This document shows, piece by piece, positions 15,717 through 24,403 of a stretch of 64,000 nt of DNA. Source of the stretch: Thalassomonas haliotis (lineage in GTDB: Bacteria; Pseudomonadota; Gammaproteobacteria; Enterobacterales; Alteromonadaceae); NCBI RefSeq assembly GCF_028657945.1, contig NZ_CP059693.1, positions 1,054,001 to 1,118,000 on the forward strand. The letters are read 5' to 3'. Below the pieces are notes generated by a model. The model saw only the letters and a list, made by a program, of their open reading frames with translations. It did not search any database and was not told the origin of the DNA. A program made the position numbers and the translations under genes. Each line of letters begins with the position of its first letter. Position 1 is the first letter of the stretch.

Positions 15717-18329
15717 TCAGTTGCCGGACAGGCTGCAGTTGCTCCCTTGCCCGCCTTTGGCGATGCGGACATTGGCTATGCTGAATTTCGCGGCACTGCT
15801 GCTTTCAAAAATCAGCGGCTTGGTGATCTGGCCCGGGTTTAAACCGGCCTGGCTGAAGCAGGAGATGTCGATGGCCATTTGCTGCCATTTGGTTACCGGC
15901 AGTGCCTGCAGCTGCTTGCTGATATCAAGTTTTGCCGCGCAGTTGTTGCCGCAGGCCATGCCTAAAAATACCGCAGCATCGGGGGCGGAGCTGACTTTGA
16001 CATCAAATACCAGCTGGCCGTTTGCCAAATCAAGCTCAGTCAAATCTATGTGCTGCTCGCCTTTTAAGTAGACCGAAGCGCTGGCATTACCCGACCAGGT
16101 AAATTCCCGGGTATCTTCCTGTTTTTTCCAGTCGACGGAATCAAAAACCAGGTTGTCCGAGCCGGGTGTGGTGGCGTAATTGCCTGTCACCAGCAGTTCA
16201 GGGCTGGCGGCATCCGCCAGGTAAAACTCCAGGTTATTTTCCGGGCGGCGGTTAAACAAACCGTAGCTGTGCTCTGCGCCTGAGGCGGCACTTTGCAAAT
16301 GGCTTTGTTCGTTAAGCTTATTGCTGACCAAAACATGTTCCCGGTAGTTCAGGCCATAACCGTAGGAGAATAACGCTTGGTAGTTTGCTGTTTGGTTTTT
16401 TGCTCCGGCAAAGTTTAGCTCATTCTGATCGTCGGACTTGGGCCAGGAAAACGGCAGTTTACCGACAAAGTCATAGTTAGCCTCGCCATTGGCCTTGCTA
16501 AAGATCACCTCGGCAACCCCGTTACCTTCCGAGCCCGGCAGCCAGGCGGCAACAAAGGCATCTGACTGGTTTAGCTCGGCGTTCACCCATAACGGACGGC
16601 CGGACAGGAATATCGACACCACTTTAATGTCTTGGGCTTTTAATGCCCTTAACAGTGCCAGATCCTGCTTATTGCCGGGCTGATGTTCTATGGTGCTGAT
16701 ATCACCGTCATATTCGGCATAGGGCTGCTCGCCAAAGACAACAATGGCAACATCCGGTTTTTGCTTGAAGCTGGCGTCTGTGCTTAATTCAACGCTGCCG
16801 CCGGCATTGCTTACCTGGGTTTTTATGCCGTCATAAATTGAACTGCCGCCGGGGAAGTCGTCATTGCTGTTGCCTGTGCCTTGCCAGGAAATGGTCCAGC
16901 CGCCGGACTGCATACCGATATTATCGGCGCCGGAACCTGTCACCAGCACCTGCTGCCTGGGCATAAGGGGCAAGAGATTATTATTGTTTTTCAGCAATAC
17001 CAGGGATTCCCTGACCGCCTGGCGGGCAATATCCCTGTGTGCTTGTGAGCCGATAATATGCTTGTCATTATTGGCTAAACGGCTGGCGGGAGAAGGATTG
17101 TCGAATAAACCGGCGCGTAATTTCACCCTTAAGATACGGCGTACGGCATCGTCTACCCGCTCTTGTTTGATGGTGCCCTCACTCAGCTGCTGTAAGGTAT
17201 TGTGATAAAAGGCCTTCCAGTCGTCCGGCACCATAATAATATCAACCCCGGCATTAATGGCTGAGGCGCAGCTGTTGTTGCTGCAATTTGGGATTTTGCC
17301 GTGGCCGTTCCAGTCGCCGACCACTAAGCCGTCAAAACCCATATGATCTTTTAACACCCCGGTCAGCAGGCTTTTATTGCCGTGCATTTTACTGCCGTGC
17401 CAGCTGTTATAGGAGGCCATTACGGTTTGTACCCCGGCTTCAAGGGCGGAGAAGTAGCCCTGGGCATGCAGGTCGATCAGCGCCTGTTCGCTGCTGAGGT
17501 TATTGCCCTGATCTTTACCGTTTACCGTGCCGCCGTCGCCGAGAAAGTGTTTTACCGTGCTGATGACATGCTCGCTGTCGAATTGATCTTTGCCCGGCTC
17601 GCCCTGCAATCCGGAAACAATTTCACTGGCATAACGGCTGACAATCGCCGGGTATTCGGAATAACTTTCATAGGTGCGGCCCCAACGGTCATCCCGGGCA
17701 ACGGCAACCGTAGGCGCAAATACCCAGTCGATGCCGGTGGCGGCCACTTCGCTGGCGGTGGCGGTAGCGACTTGATGAATCAACCCCGGGTTATTCATGG
17801 CGCCAAGGCCGATATTATGGGGGAAAATCGTTGCGCCGATGACATTGTTATGGCCATGTACGGCATCTGTGCCCCACATGGTAGGAATGGTTGAGCCGTC
17901 AAGACTGCTGTCGATGGAAGCCTGGTACATGTCTTCTGCCAGTTGCACCCAGTCGCCTACTTTGGCGTGTTTGTTATTGTTCGGGAAGGCGCCGCCGCCG
18001 TTAAGGTAAGAGCCGAAACCATATTGGCGCATGTCGGTAACCGTCATCGAACGGATTTCAGGTTGTACCATCTGGGCAATTTTTTGCTCATTGGACATAG
18101 TGGCTATCAGGGTGTCGATACGGGTTTCCAGCAGTTTGCTTTTTTCAACCCGGTGAATATCTTTCGGCCATAATGCTTTGCTTGCTATACCCTGGCTTTC
18201 AAGTGATGCCTTTGCTGACAGTTGCTGATTTTTCTGTTCTTGTCCGCCGGGTTCTTGCTTGGCCGTTAAACAGGCGGTAACGGTTAATGTGCTCAGCGCA
18301 ACCACAGTCAATTTGGTGCTGATATTCAT
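15717..18329 (-). CDS. Glycoside hydrolase family 3 beta-glucosidase lipoprotein, ExoP-like
   Basis: An 870-residue enzyme. It starts with a lipoprotein signal (LSTLTVTAC, Cys at 20), so it is probably tethered to a membrane facing outward. The GH3 N-domain holds FAPTVAVARDDRWGRTYES, KHFLGDG and the nucleophile Asp in GFDGLVVGDWNG; the C-domain includes LLPL, TGSGADNIGMQSGGWTISWQG and PYAEYDGD. After about residue 690 comes an extra beta-sandwich like that of the Pseudoalteromonas exo-1,3/1,4-beta-glucanase ExoP. It probably releases glucose from beta-1,3/1,4-glucan ends. It is the first gene of the sugar locus; the glucose transporter and TonB receptor follow. Confidence 0.94.
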   Translation of the reverse strand: MNISTKLTVVALSTLTVTACLTAKQEPGGQEQKNQQLSAKASLESQGIASKALWPKDIHRVEKSKLLETRIDTLIATMSNEQKIAQMVQPEIRSMTVTDMRQYGFGSYLNGGGAFPNNNKHAKVGDWVQLAEDMYQASIDSSLDGSTIPTMWGTDAVHGHNNVIGATIFPHNIGLGAMNNPGLIHQVATATASEVAATGIDWVFAPTVAVARDDRWGRTYESYSEYPAIVSRYASEIVSGLQGEPGKDQFDSEHVISTVKHFLGDGGTVNGKDQGNNLSSEQALIDLHAQGYFSALEAGVQTVMASYNSWHGSKMHGNKSLLTGVLKDHMGFDGLVVGDWNGHGKIPNCSNNSCASAINAGVDIIMVPDDWKAFYHNTLQQLSEGTIKQERVDDAVRRILRVKLRAGLFDNPSPASRLANNDKHIIGSQAHRDIARQAVRESLVLLKNNNNLLPLMPRQQVLVTGSGADNIGMQSGGWTISWQGTGNSNDDFPGGSSIYDGIKTQVSNAGGSVELSTDASFKQKPDVAIVVFGEQPYAEYDGDISTIEHQPGNKQDLALLRALKAQDIKVVSIFLSGRPLWVNAELNQSDAFVAAWLPGSEGNGVAEVIFSKANGEANYDFVGKLPFSWPKSDDQNELNFAGAKNQTANYQALFSYGYGLNYREHVLVSNKLNEQSHLQSAASGAEHSYGLFNRRPENNLEFYLADAASPELLVTGNYATTPGSDNLVFDSVDWKKQEDTREFTWSGNASASVYLKGEQHIDLTELDLANGQLVFDVKVSSAPDAAVFLGMACGNNCAAKLDISKQLQALPVTKWQQMAIDISCFSQAGLNPGQITKPLIFESSSAAKFSIANVRIAKGGQGSNCSLSGN

Positions 18330-18667
18330 GCTTTACTCGACTCCCTTGTTCTTTGTTAGAAATAGTTGTTAGAGATAGTTATTGTCTCTGCTCTTGGTTT
18401 TTCTTATTAATAACTTGGTAAATATTTTGGCTAAAACCTTTTATGTTTTTAAGAAAGGTTTTGTATGGGCCATAAAGATAATTTATTACTGTCTGCATTC
18501 TAGGTTCGGCGGAAACATCTTGTCGTTCCAAGTAGGGGAATTACCTTAATCAGAACGTTCTGGTAAGGAGTAGAACGTTTTTGCTTTTTTTAATTATTAA
18601 AAATCAATGTCTTATTTGATTTTTCTTTTTTAGGATAAAGCCTGGGGAATGTGATGATTTACCGAAA
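18330..18667 (-). promoter_or_regulatory. Upstream region of the GH3 gene with AGAACGTT repeats
   Basis: This AT-rich region has no gene. AGAACGTTCT (18552-18561) is a perfect palindrome, flanked by TTACC (18541) and GGTAA (18562) in inverted orientation; AGAACGTTTT follows at 18572, 20 bases further, close to two helix turns. This looks like a two-site operator about 225-245 bases before the GH3 start. The binding protein is unknown; the membrane AraC regulator next door is a candidate. Confidence 0.4.
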
Positions 18668-18799
18668 TTAAAGGGAGGAGAAGTTTGAAATTCGCTGATT
18701 TGTGCTCATCGTTACACCCTCAGGCATTGTTTCAGAGTGGGTTGGCATTGCTATAGCGAAGATGCCGGCCAGTACAAGGGATATGGGAATTTTCATCAT
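18668..18799 (-). CDS. Possible 43-residue secreted peptide
   Basis: A short frame that begins MMKIPISLVLAGIFAIAM and continues with a hydrophilic Met/Thr/Ser-rich part ending FSSL. The start has the form of a Sec signal peptide (Lys, then a hydrophobic core, then PTHSE as a possible cleavage region), which is unusual for a chance frame. The ribosome site is weak (GGTGA). It lies alone between the GH3 gene and the AraC regulator on the same strand. I do not recognise it; it could be chance. Confidence 0.3.
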   Translation of the reverse strand: MMKIPISLVLAGIFAIAMPTHSETMPEGVTMSTNQRISNFSSL

Positions 18800-19118
18800 T
18801 TATTCACCGCTTAGGCTTGCTGGTAAATTGACTATAGTATTTAGGAAAAACTCGGGAGGAGTATTTTTATATGTATTAAATCGTTGAGGTTTTTATTCAA
18901 TTATTTTTTCTATCGATGGCAAGTTGAGGGAGTTAGGTATCTTTGTTGCAATAATTTTTATGGGGAGTAAGGGGGAATAACGCACTTCTGCACGGAAATG
19001 CTAACGGTTTAAGCTTAGCTGTTGAGTTAAAATATTTTGAAATAAGCCGAGGGTTTTCATGGCAACTGGTGCTGTTGACGTAAGCGAAGACAGGGGCTTA
19101 TCCCTTAAACAGGCATCA
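18800..19118. other. Gene-free AT-rich gap
   Basis: No convincing frame, RNA gene or repeat is seen here. It is the 3' side of the AraC regulator gene and may hold the promoter of the possible small peptide. Confidence 0.5.
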
Positions 19119-20378
19119 CTACTCTTTGCTGGTGTTTTTGGCTGCTGTCTCTTGAGCCAGGAATTGTTTGCGGTACTGGCTTGGGGTGGCATTAAACTGT
19201 TTTTTGAACAGGGTATTGTAAACCGATTTACTGTTAAAACCGGCTTCATAAAAGATGTCGGTGATGCTGCGCTTACTGGCGGCTTCTTTTTCCAGGGTTT
19301 GCCTGGCCTCATTGATACGGTAGCCGTTAAGGTACTCGTAAAAATTGACCTGAAAGTGCCGGTTGATGGTGCTGGATAAGTCTTTAACCGGAATAGACAG
19401 TTGCTCTGCCAGCCGCTCCAGTGAGATATTGGGGTTGCGGTAAATATGCTCCTGCGTCATCGCTTTTTCTATGCTGTGGACATAGTCCATATTCACCGGC
19501 TCTTTTGGCTTGCTCTCGCTCTTATGCCCGGTTTCCGGCTGAAGCCGGCTTTGGCTGCTCTGGATATGATTTTCTGCTGTGGTCGGCGGTACATAGCCTG
19601 GCGGCATATTGCCCAGGGTGATGTCTTTAAAGGTTAAGAAAATCAGCATATTGATCAGGGCGAATAAAAAGTAATAATCGGATATGCCGATGATCTCAAA
19701 TATCCGGACATTTACCGGAGAAAACAGGCCGTAAACCTTGATCAGGGTTAACAGGGCTTCCCAGACTATGACCATGAAAAATGCGCCGAGCAGGTATTTT
19801 ATCCAGCTTTTTTCCGGGGACAGTCGGGTCAGTTTTTCCGTGACAGCCCCGGTTTTTAGGGCGCAGGAGATGAGTTTAAATGCCAACAACAGGTAAATAA
19901 CCCGGCTAAGTTTTGCTATGGTGTCAAGCAACAGGTAATGCCAGCTATAGGTAAACTGGTAGCTGGTAATTTGCTCTGCTTTTGCTGCCGGGTCCAGGGC
20001 ATAATAAGCGCCGGAAATATAAAACAAAAAAATGACCGCAGGCAAAAGGTGCAGCAGCTGTTTTTTCTGTAAGGAGAAACCTGGTTTTATCAGGCTGCAA
20101 AAAAATAAATACAGCAGCGGACCGTCAAGAAAATAGGCAAAGTTAAAGCTGAAGAAAATATTCGGTGACAGCGACAATACCCAGTGGCGGAAGGCGCTGC
20201 CCCATAAAATGAGTTCGTGCAGGGCGATCAGGCTGTGGGCCACTAAAAAAGCCGCCAGTAATACATGGCCTATAGGTTTGACTTTTTTACTTACCAGCAG
20301 GAAAGCGCTAAAGGCCAGGCATTCAAATGCCAGCAGCAATAACACCAGATCATGTAAGTTAAAGAGGGTTTTATCCAT
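19119..20378 (-). CDS. Membrane-anchored AraC family regulator
   Basis: A 419-residue protein. The first about 235 residues are hydrophobic, with roughly seven helices (LVLLLLAFECLAFSAFLLVS ... VLLAAFLVAHSLIALHELIL ... FLDGPLLYLFFCSLI), followed by a linker rich in Ser, Gln, Lys and Pro and a C-terminal AraC double HTH (ISLERLAEQLSIPVKDLSSTINRHFQVNFYEYLN and SITDIFYEAGFNSKSVYNTLFKKQFNATPSQYRKQF). Such regulators are frequent in Alteromonadales and Bacteroidetes next to carbohydrate genes. It probably senses at the membrane and controls the adjacent GH3/transporter/TonB locus; this is inference. Confidence 0.9.
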   Translation of the reverse strand: MDKTLFNLHDLVLLLLAFECLAFSAFLLVSKKVKPIGHVLLAAFLVAHSLIALHELILWGSAFRHWVLSLSPNIFFSFNFAYFLDGPLLYLFFCSLIKPGFSLQKKQLLHLLPAVIFLFYISGAYYALDPAAKAEQITSYQFTYSWHYLLLDTIAKLSRVIYLLLAFKLISCALKTGAVTEKLTRLSPEKSWIKYLLGAFFMVIVWEALLTLIKVYGLFSPVNVRIFEIIGISDYYFLFALINMLIFLTFKDITLGNMPPGYVPPTTAENHIQSSQSRLQPETGHKSESKPKEPVNMDYVHSIEKAMTQEHIYRNPNISLERLAEQLSIPVKDLSSTINRHFQVNFYEYLNGYRINEARQTLEKEAASKRSITDIFYEAGFNSKSVYNTLFKKQFNATPSQYRKQFLAQETAAKNTSKE

Positions 20379-20539
20379 TAAGGCTTAATATTCCGGTCAG
20401 CACAGCATCTTTGTCGTTTTCAGCTGATGTGAAAAACAGTGTGCGTGAATTCTGCGGAACTTGGTTGCTTTTTCAAACTTGCGGGAAGAATACTATATTG
20501 GTTTGATATTATCTATAAAGGGATAAATTAGATCACAAG

Positions 20540-20572
20540 AAAAGCCGGGAAGTTAATCACTTACCGGCTTTT
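20540..20572 (-). terminator. Intrinsic terminator of the OmpA-like gene
   Basis: AAAAGCCGG and CCGGCTTTT form a 9-bp stem with a 15-base loop, 22 bases after the stop codon; a T-run ends the stem in the direction of the minus strand. Confidence 0.7.
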
Positions 20573-20593
20573 GTCTTTATTCTGAACTTACCC

Positions 20594-21223
20594 TTATGCC
20601 TTGTTCGGGATAATTTGAATTTCAACCCGGCGATTCAGGGCCCGGTTTTGTTCGGTGTCGTTACTGGCGATGGCTTGTGATTCACCGTAACCTGTGGTGT
20701 GCAGCCTGTCGCTGTGGATGCTTTGTTTCACCAGGTAATATTTTACGCTCTCTGCTCTTTTTTCCGATAAGCTCTGGTTAAAGGCATCGCTGCCTGTGCT
20801 GTCGGTATGGCCTTCGATGCTTAGCAGGGTTTTATCAAACTTGGCCAGTACCTTGGCGATATCATTTAAAGTGTTATGAAAGCCCGCGGTAATGTATGAC
20901 TGTCCGGAAGCAAAGGTAATGTTTGAAGGCATGATCAAACGCAGGTTGTCGCCTTCACGCACAACATCTATGCCCGAACCGGCCAGCTCCTGGCGGAATT
21001 CCTGCTCTTGTTTGTCCATATAAGTGCCTACGGCGGCGCCGGCAATGGCGCCAATGGCTGCGCCCCATACGGCACGTTTGTTTTTATGGTTGCTGGTAGA
21101 CTTACCTAAAACCGCACCGGTAATGGCGCCGATAGCCGCACCCTTTTCAGCATTCGTGGCTGCACAGCCGGAAAAAATCAGGGAAACAGCAATAACAGGA
21201 ATAAGAGTTTTTTTTGCTAACAT
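20594..21223 (-). CDS. OmpA family lipoprotein with glycine zipper (YiaD-like)
   Basis: A 209-residue outer membrane lipoprotein. Lipobox IFSGC places the acylated Cys at 20. Residues 28-68 form glycine zippers (GAAIGAITGAVLGKS and GAAIGAIAGAAVGTYMD). The C-terminal half is an OmpA-like peptidoglycan-binding domain: SIEGHTDSTGSDAFNQSLSEKRAESVKYYL and NRRVEIQI. The architecture equals YiaD and related cell-wall tethering lipoproteins. It is a single-gene unit with its own terminator. Confidence 0.94.
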   Translation of the reverse strand: MLAKKTLIPVIAVSLIFSGCAATNAEKGAAIGAITGAVLGKSTSNHKNKRAVWGAAIGAIAGAAVGTYMDKQEQEFRQELAGSGIDVVREGDNLRLIMPSNITFASGQSYITAGFHNTLNDIAKVLAKFDKTLLSIEGHTDSTGSDAFNQSLSEKRAESVKYYLVKQSIHSDRLHTTGYGESQAIASNDTEQNRALNRRVEIQIIPNKA

Positions 21224-21494
21224 ATTAAATTGCCCAAAATAAAAGTGAAAAAACGAACTTGTAGCACAAGTTTATTCGCATCTAATAGAGCGCATGATAT
21301 CAAAGTTAGCTGAACGGGAGATGAATCAAAGGTAAAAAAATGTTGAATGACGGGAAAAAAACTTTTATTTACCTGAAATTGTTGTGAAGTGCATTGTTAA
21401 ATATCAAAAGAAACATTAGCTTAAGATTGTGCGAACAAAAAGTAGCCGTATTGTTCGTGTATCAGCAATTAACAATTAATAAGGAAAAATAATA

Positions 21495-21731
21495 ATGAAA
21501 AGTAGTTTAATGTTAAGTATGGTTGCAGCGGGTATGGTATTAGCCAGTACTTTGATGAGCGCACCGGCGAATGCGATAAAAGATCCCGACAGCGTTGTTT
21601 ATCATGTCGCCTGTTACAGCGGCACTTCGTTCCAATGGTATGAATTGGCGGATTATTATGTTGAAGCCAGAGAACATGCTGCAAGGTGTACCAGAGAGGG
21701 CGGCAGCTATAAAATAACTATCCTGCTTTAA
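21495..21731 (+). CDS. Small secreted protein, unknown
   Basis: 78 residues with a clear Sec signal peptide (LMLSMVAAGMVLASTLMSAPANA, cleavage after ANA). The mature part is about 50 residues with two Cys (VACYSG and AARCTREGG) that could form one disulfide, and many aromatic residues (FQWYELADYYVEA). AAGGAAAA precedes the ATG. An inverted pair GCGAACAA/TTGTTCGT (21431-21458) lies in its upstream region. No family is recognised; it stands alone just before the repeat cluster of the RAYT element. Confidence 0.75.
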   Translation: MKSSLMLSMVAAGMVLASTLMSAPANAIKDPDSVVYHVACYSGTSFQWYELADYYVEAREHAARCTREGGSYKITILL

Positions 21732-21818
21732 TTACCTGTACAACTCAGATCTTTTTGAACCTGAGGTGGTTGTTACCTCAGGTTTATAACCAAACCAAAG
21801 CAACCAAAGCTGGACTGC

Positions 21819-21920
21819 AACCAAAGCTGGACAGCCAAAAATTGATTAATTAACCAAACTTGGACAGCCAAAAATTGATTTGCCAAAAATTAACCAAACT
21901 TGGACAGCCAAAAATTGATT
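21819..21920 (-). repeat. Left repeat cluster of the RAYT element (three copies)
   Basis: A 30-base unit is present twice without change (21851-21880 and 21891-21920) and once in a variant form (21819-21847). Read on the minus strand, the core is TTTTTGGCTGTCCAAGTTTGG. It resembles, in opposite orientation, the unit of the cluster at the other side of the transposase gene. Confidence 0.85.
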
Positions 21921-22083
21921 TATTCAGATGACAATATCATGAAAGTCGACCAAGGTAACCGTGAAAAACTCATTTTCTTATGCTGGAAGCTTTTTCTTTT
22001 GAAAAGGGAGGAATTGTTGAATTTAGAACAAGATAGGTCGTCGCTATCAATTAACGGGTATAGTTACAGCTAAAGTTTGTTGA

Positions 22084-23082
22084 TTAGTGAAAGATGGCTT
22101 GTTGCTCTCGTTGCCCTGCTATCCATTTTTTCCCCATACGCTGTGCAAAAAGGGATAACTCAGCTAATGACCCCACCGCCCTATGATACTTTTTACCAAA
22201 GTGCTGCGCTAAATCCATCCAGTCATCGCCACAAAAGCCGAGTTGCTGTAACAGTGGATAAGTATTTTCATCAATATAGCCCCGTTTATCTTCCCTGATG
22301 GCTTTACCCGTAGCTTCTACTAGCTCCAAATAATCGAGAAGAGAAAAAGCAATACCGCAAGGGGGGCTTTTATGTTCATTGCCAATAAAACCGAGCAAGG
22401 GCTTAACTTTAAACGGAAGCAATGAAGGGTTATCTTTTTTACTGGCTTTATCATGCGCTCGTTCATAGGCCGAGGTATATTCAGATTCTTGCACGGTACT
22501 CACCATTTTGGCGCGAATAGGGTTTAAATCGACATAAGCCATACAGGCGAGTAGTGCTTTTTCATCCAGTAAGGCTTGAGATTTAAATCTACCTTCCCAA
22601 AATCGCCCCTGGCAGTTATCTTCTTTATTTGCTTTACGGGCAATATACTCATTAAGTGATCGCATTAACCATGAAATATCGCTTAGCCTGCCTCGCCATT
22701 TTTCGATAATTTCCAATGCTGCAGTCTTTTCAGCATTTGTTTTAGCTTCTCCGGATAACCAGCGTTCGACTAAGGGCTTATTGGCATAGAGTTGTAGCCA
22801 GCGACGACAAACTTCCTCATTACTCCAGCTATTGGCTTCCTGTTCATTAACATATACCACTAAATGATAGTGATTTGACATCACCGCGTAAGCGGCCACC
22901 TCAATCGAAAATACCGAGCTAAGAAAACGAATACGGTCAACCATCCACTGCCGCCTGTGCTCATAATTCTTATTGGTATATTCATCATCACCACACAATA
23001 AAGCGCGGCGAATACAGCGGGAAACCAGGTGGTAATAACAGGTATCAGAAAGGGATATCTGGGAGCGTCGTGCCTGTGTCAT
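22084..23082 (-). CDS. REP-associated tyrosine transposase (RAYT, Y1_Tnp)
   Basis: About 332 residues from the ATG at 23082. The Y1 transposase core is at the N-terminus: YYHLVSRCIRRALLCG, then AYAVMSNHYHLVVYVN with the HUH-type metal site HYH, and CMAYVDLNPIRAKMV further on. Proteins of this class nick single-stranded DNA and mobilise or maintain REP palindromes, but are normally single-copy domesticated genes rather than insertion sequences. Repeat clusters on both sides fit this. The extended C-terminal part (about residues 200-332) is typical of the longer RAYT forms of Alteromonadales. Confidence 0.92.
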   Translation of the reverse strand: MTQARRSQISLSDTCYYHLVSRCIRRALLCGDDEYTNKNYEHRRQWMVDRIRFLSSVFSIEVAAYAVMSNHYHLVVYVNEQEANSWSNEEVCRRWLQLYANKPLVERWLSGEAKTNAEKTAALEIIEKWRGRLSDISWLMRSLNEYIARKANKEDNCQGRFWEGRFKSQALLDEKALLACMAYVDLNPIRAKMVSTVQESEYTSAYERAHDKASKKDNPSLLPFKVKPLLGFIGNEHKSPPCGIAFSLLDYLELVEATGKAIREDKRGYIDENTYPLLQQLGFCGDDWMDLAQHFGKKYHRAVGSLAELSLFAQRMGKKWIAGQREQQAIFH

Positions 23083-23145
23083 TTTGAACACCAATGCTAG
23101 CAAAAATAGCCGTGACACAAAGGTAGTTCAGCTTTTCAGATTTAC

Positions 23146-23260
23146 CAAGTTTTGGGTGTCCACGTTTAGAGGGTGTGGGTGTCCACGTTTAGAGGATTGG
23201 GATTCAAGTTTTGGGTGTCCACGTTTAGAGGATTCACGTTTAGAGGATTCACGTTTAGGA
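23146..23260 (+). repeat. Right repeat cluster of the RAYT element
   Basis: GGGTGTCCACGTTTAGAGG occurs three times (23154-23172, 23177-23195, 23213-23231), followed by two shortened copies (CACGTTTAGAGG at 23235, CACGTTTAGGA at 23250). It matches the left cluster in inverted orientation around the shared core GGNTGTCCANGTTT. The cluster runs up to the end of the next minus-strand gene. Confidence 0.85.
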
Positions 23261-23800
23261 TTGTTGATATTCAAGGGTGTTTAGCTGATACCTCACCACC
23301 TCCAGCCACTTTTCTCTTAATACAAATATCCTGCGATCATCCACCATCAGCTGGTCGCGGTTAAACTTGGCCAGGAACCTGTCTATGTACATTTGCTCTA
23401 CCGACAAGTTAAGTTTGATTTCTTTAAGCGGTAGCTGCTTGACCCTGACCGTAGGGTGAAATAGATCTTTGTTTGAGCGGATACGGCGGTATTTATTCCA
23501 TTCCAGCAATGCCAGGTCATGGCTTGGTTGGCTGCTTGTTTCCGGCTGTTTTGGGCAGCGGCAGTGCCTGCTTTGACAAACCGGCAGGTATTGCGCCTGG
23601 CCGAGCTTTTCTATTCGGGGAAGATAGCCACGGCTGCAGGGGCGGGCTTTTACTGTGCTGAGTTTTTTACCTTTGAAGCTGTCGGGGACTATTGGTGCAG
23701 AAACTCCGGCCTTAATGAATCTCAGGTGGTAGGGCTTTACCGATATTTCTATGGCTTCACCGTTTGCAGCCGGCTTGTTAATGTTTGTGTGAATCAACAT
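23255..23800 (-). CDS. Unknown protein, third gene of an accessory operon
   Basis: 181 residues, ATG with AAGGA eight bases upstream. The middle has a Cys/His group (PVCQSRHCRCPK) that could bind metal; the C-terminal half is charged and helical (RVKQLPLKEIKLNLSVEQMYIDRFLAKFNRDQLMVDD). No signal peptide or membrane helix. It lies 53 bases after the Zn-ribbon gene on the same strand. The family is not recognised; the surroundings (RAYT, RHH protein, phage-like regulator) suggest a mobile or phage-derived origin. Confidence 0.7.
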   Translation of the reverse strand: MLIHTNINKPAANGEAIEISVKPYHLRFIKAGVSAPIVPDSFKGKKLSTVKARPCSRGYLPRIEKLGQAQYLPVCQSRHCRCPKQPETSSQPSHDLALLEWNKYRRIRSNKDLFHPTVRVKQLPLKEIKLNLSVEQMYIDRFLAKFNRDQLMVDDRRIFVLREKWLEVVRYQLNTLEYQQS

Positions 23801-23853
23801 CTGATATGTCCTTATTCATGCCTTGATAGGAAGTTATAACGAAATGATAGCCT

Positions 23854-24276
23854 TCAGCCGATATAAGAGTCTTCGACTAAACCTTTGTTTAAATAGGTAT
23901 TTAATACTTGCTGTAAACGGCGGTTTAAACCGTTGCTCATGGCTTCGTTGACCATGGCGTGGTAACTGTCATGATGGCCACAGGGATTGACCCAGAAATT
24001 GACTTCCAGGCTCTGCCTGCCAATGGATATTTGGGTTTGCATAATTTCGCCACGGGGAGCACCGCAGCGGGGACAATACCAGCTTACCTGTAGCGGCAGC
24101 GTGCATAATTGCAGGCTGCTCCGCGATAAGGCTACCGTGATCTGCCTTATGTCGGCATATCTGGCGCCGGGCTTTACCTGCGTGGTTTTAGCTGACTCTT
24201 TTTTCGTTGATAAAAGGGATGCACAACTCTCCCTAAGAGGATGGTTTGCAAAGCTGTCAAAAGGGAAGTGGGGCAT
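23854..24276 (-). CDS. Zn-ribbon-containing unknown protein
   Basis: 140 residues with a good ribosome site (AAGGA, 7 bases). The second half holds WYCPRCGAPRGEIMQ and, 24 residues on, NPCGHHDSYH, together a plausible four-ligand zinc ribbon. The C-terminus is helical (MSNGLNRRLQQVLNTYLNKGLVED). No family recognised. It sits between the RHH gene and the 181-residue gene. A DNA- or RNA-binding role in a phage- or plasmid-like module would fit, as inference only. Confidence 0.72.
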   Translation of the reverse strand: MPHFPFDSFANHPLRESCASLLSTKKESAKTTQVKPGARYADIRQITVALSRSSLQLCTLPLQVSWYCPRCGAPRGEIMQTQISIGRQSLEVNFWVNPCGHHDSYHAMVNEAMSNGLNRRLQQVLNTYLNKGLVEDSYIG

Positions 24277-24403
24277 AGTGATATCCTTGTGATCACGTTA
24301 ATCAATTCCTGATATGCGTTACGTGTATAAATTGAATAAAAATAAATGAAGTATGCTGATTTAGGCCTGCTGGCTGATGGAGCTTATTGTCTTTTTCACA
24401 GGG

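Noticed and set aside
17382-17894. 170-codon plus-strand frame opposite the GH3 gene
   Set aside because: Antisense to a full-length conserved enzyme; Gly/Val-rich shadow.
18702-18887. 61-codon plus-strand frame
   Set aside because: No ribosome site, no protein character; the minus strand has the better signal-peptide frame.
21819-21920. Possible CRISPR-like array
   Set aside because: Only three units, spacers of 2-10 bases that are partly copies of the unit, and no cas genes; the repeats pair with those beyond the RAYT gene.
23084-23284. Plus-strand frame over the right repeat cluster
   Set aside because: Low-complexity translation of the tandem repeats, overlapping the transposase start; no protein character.
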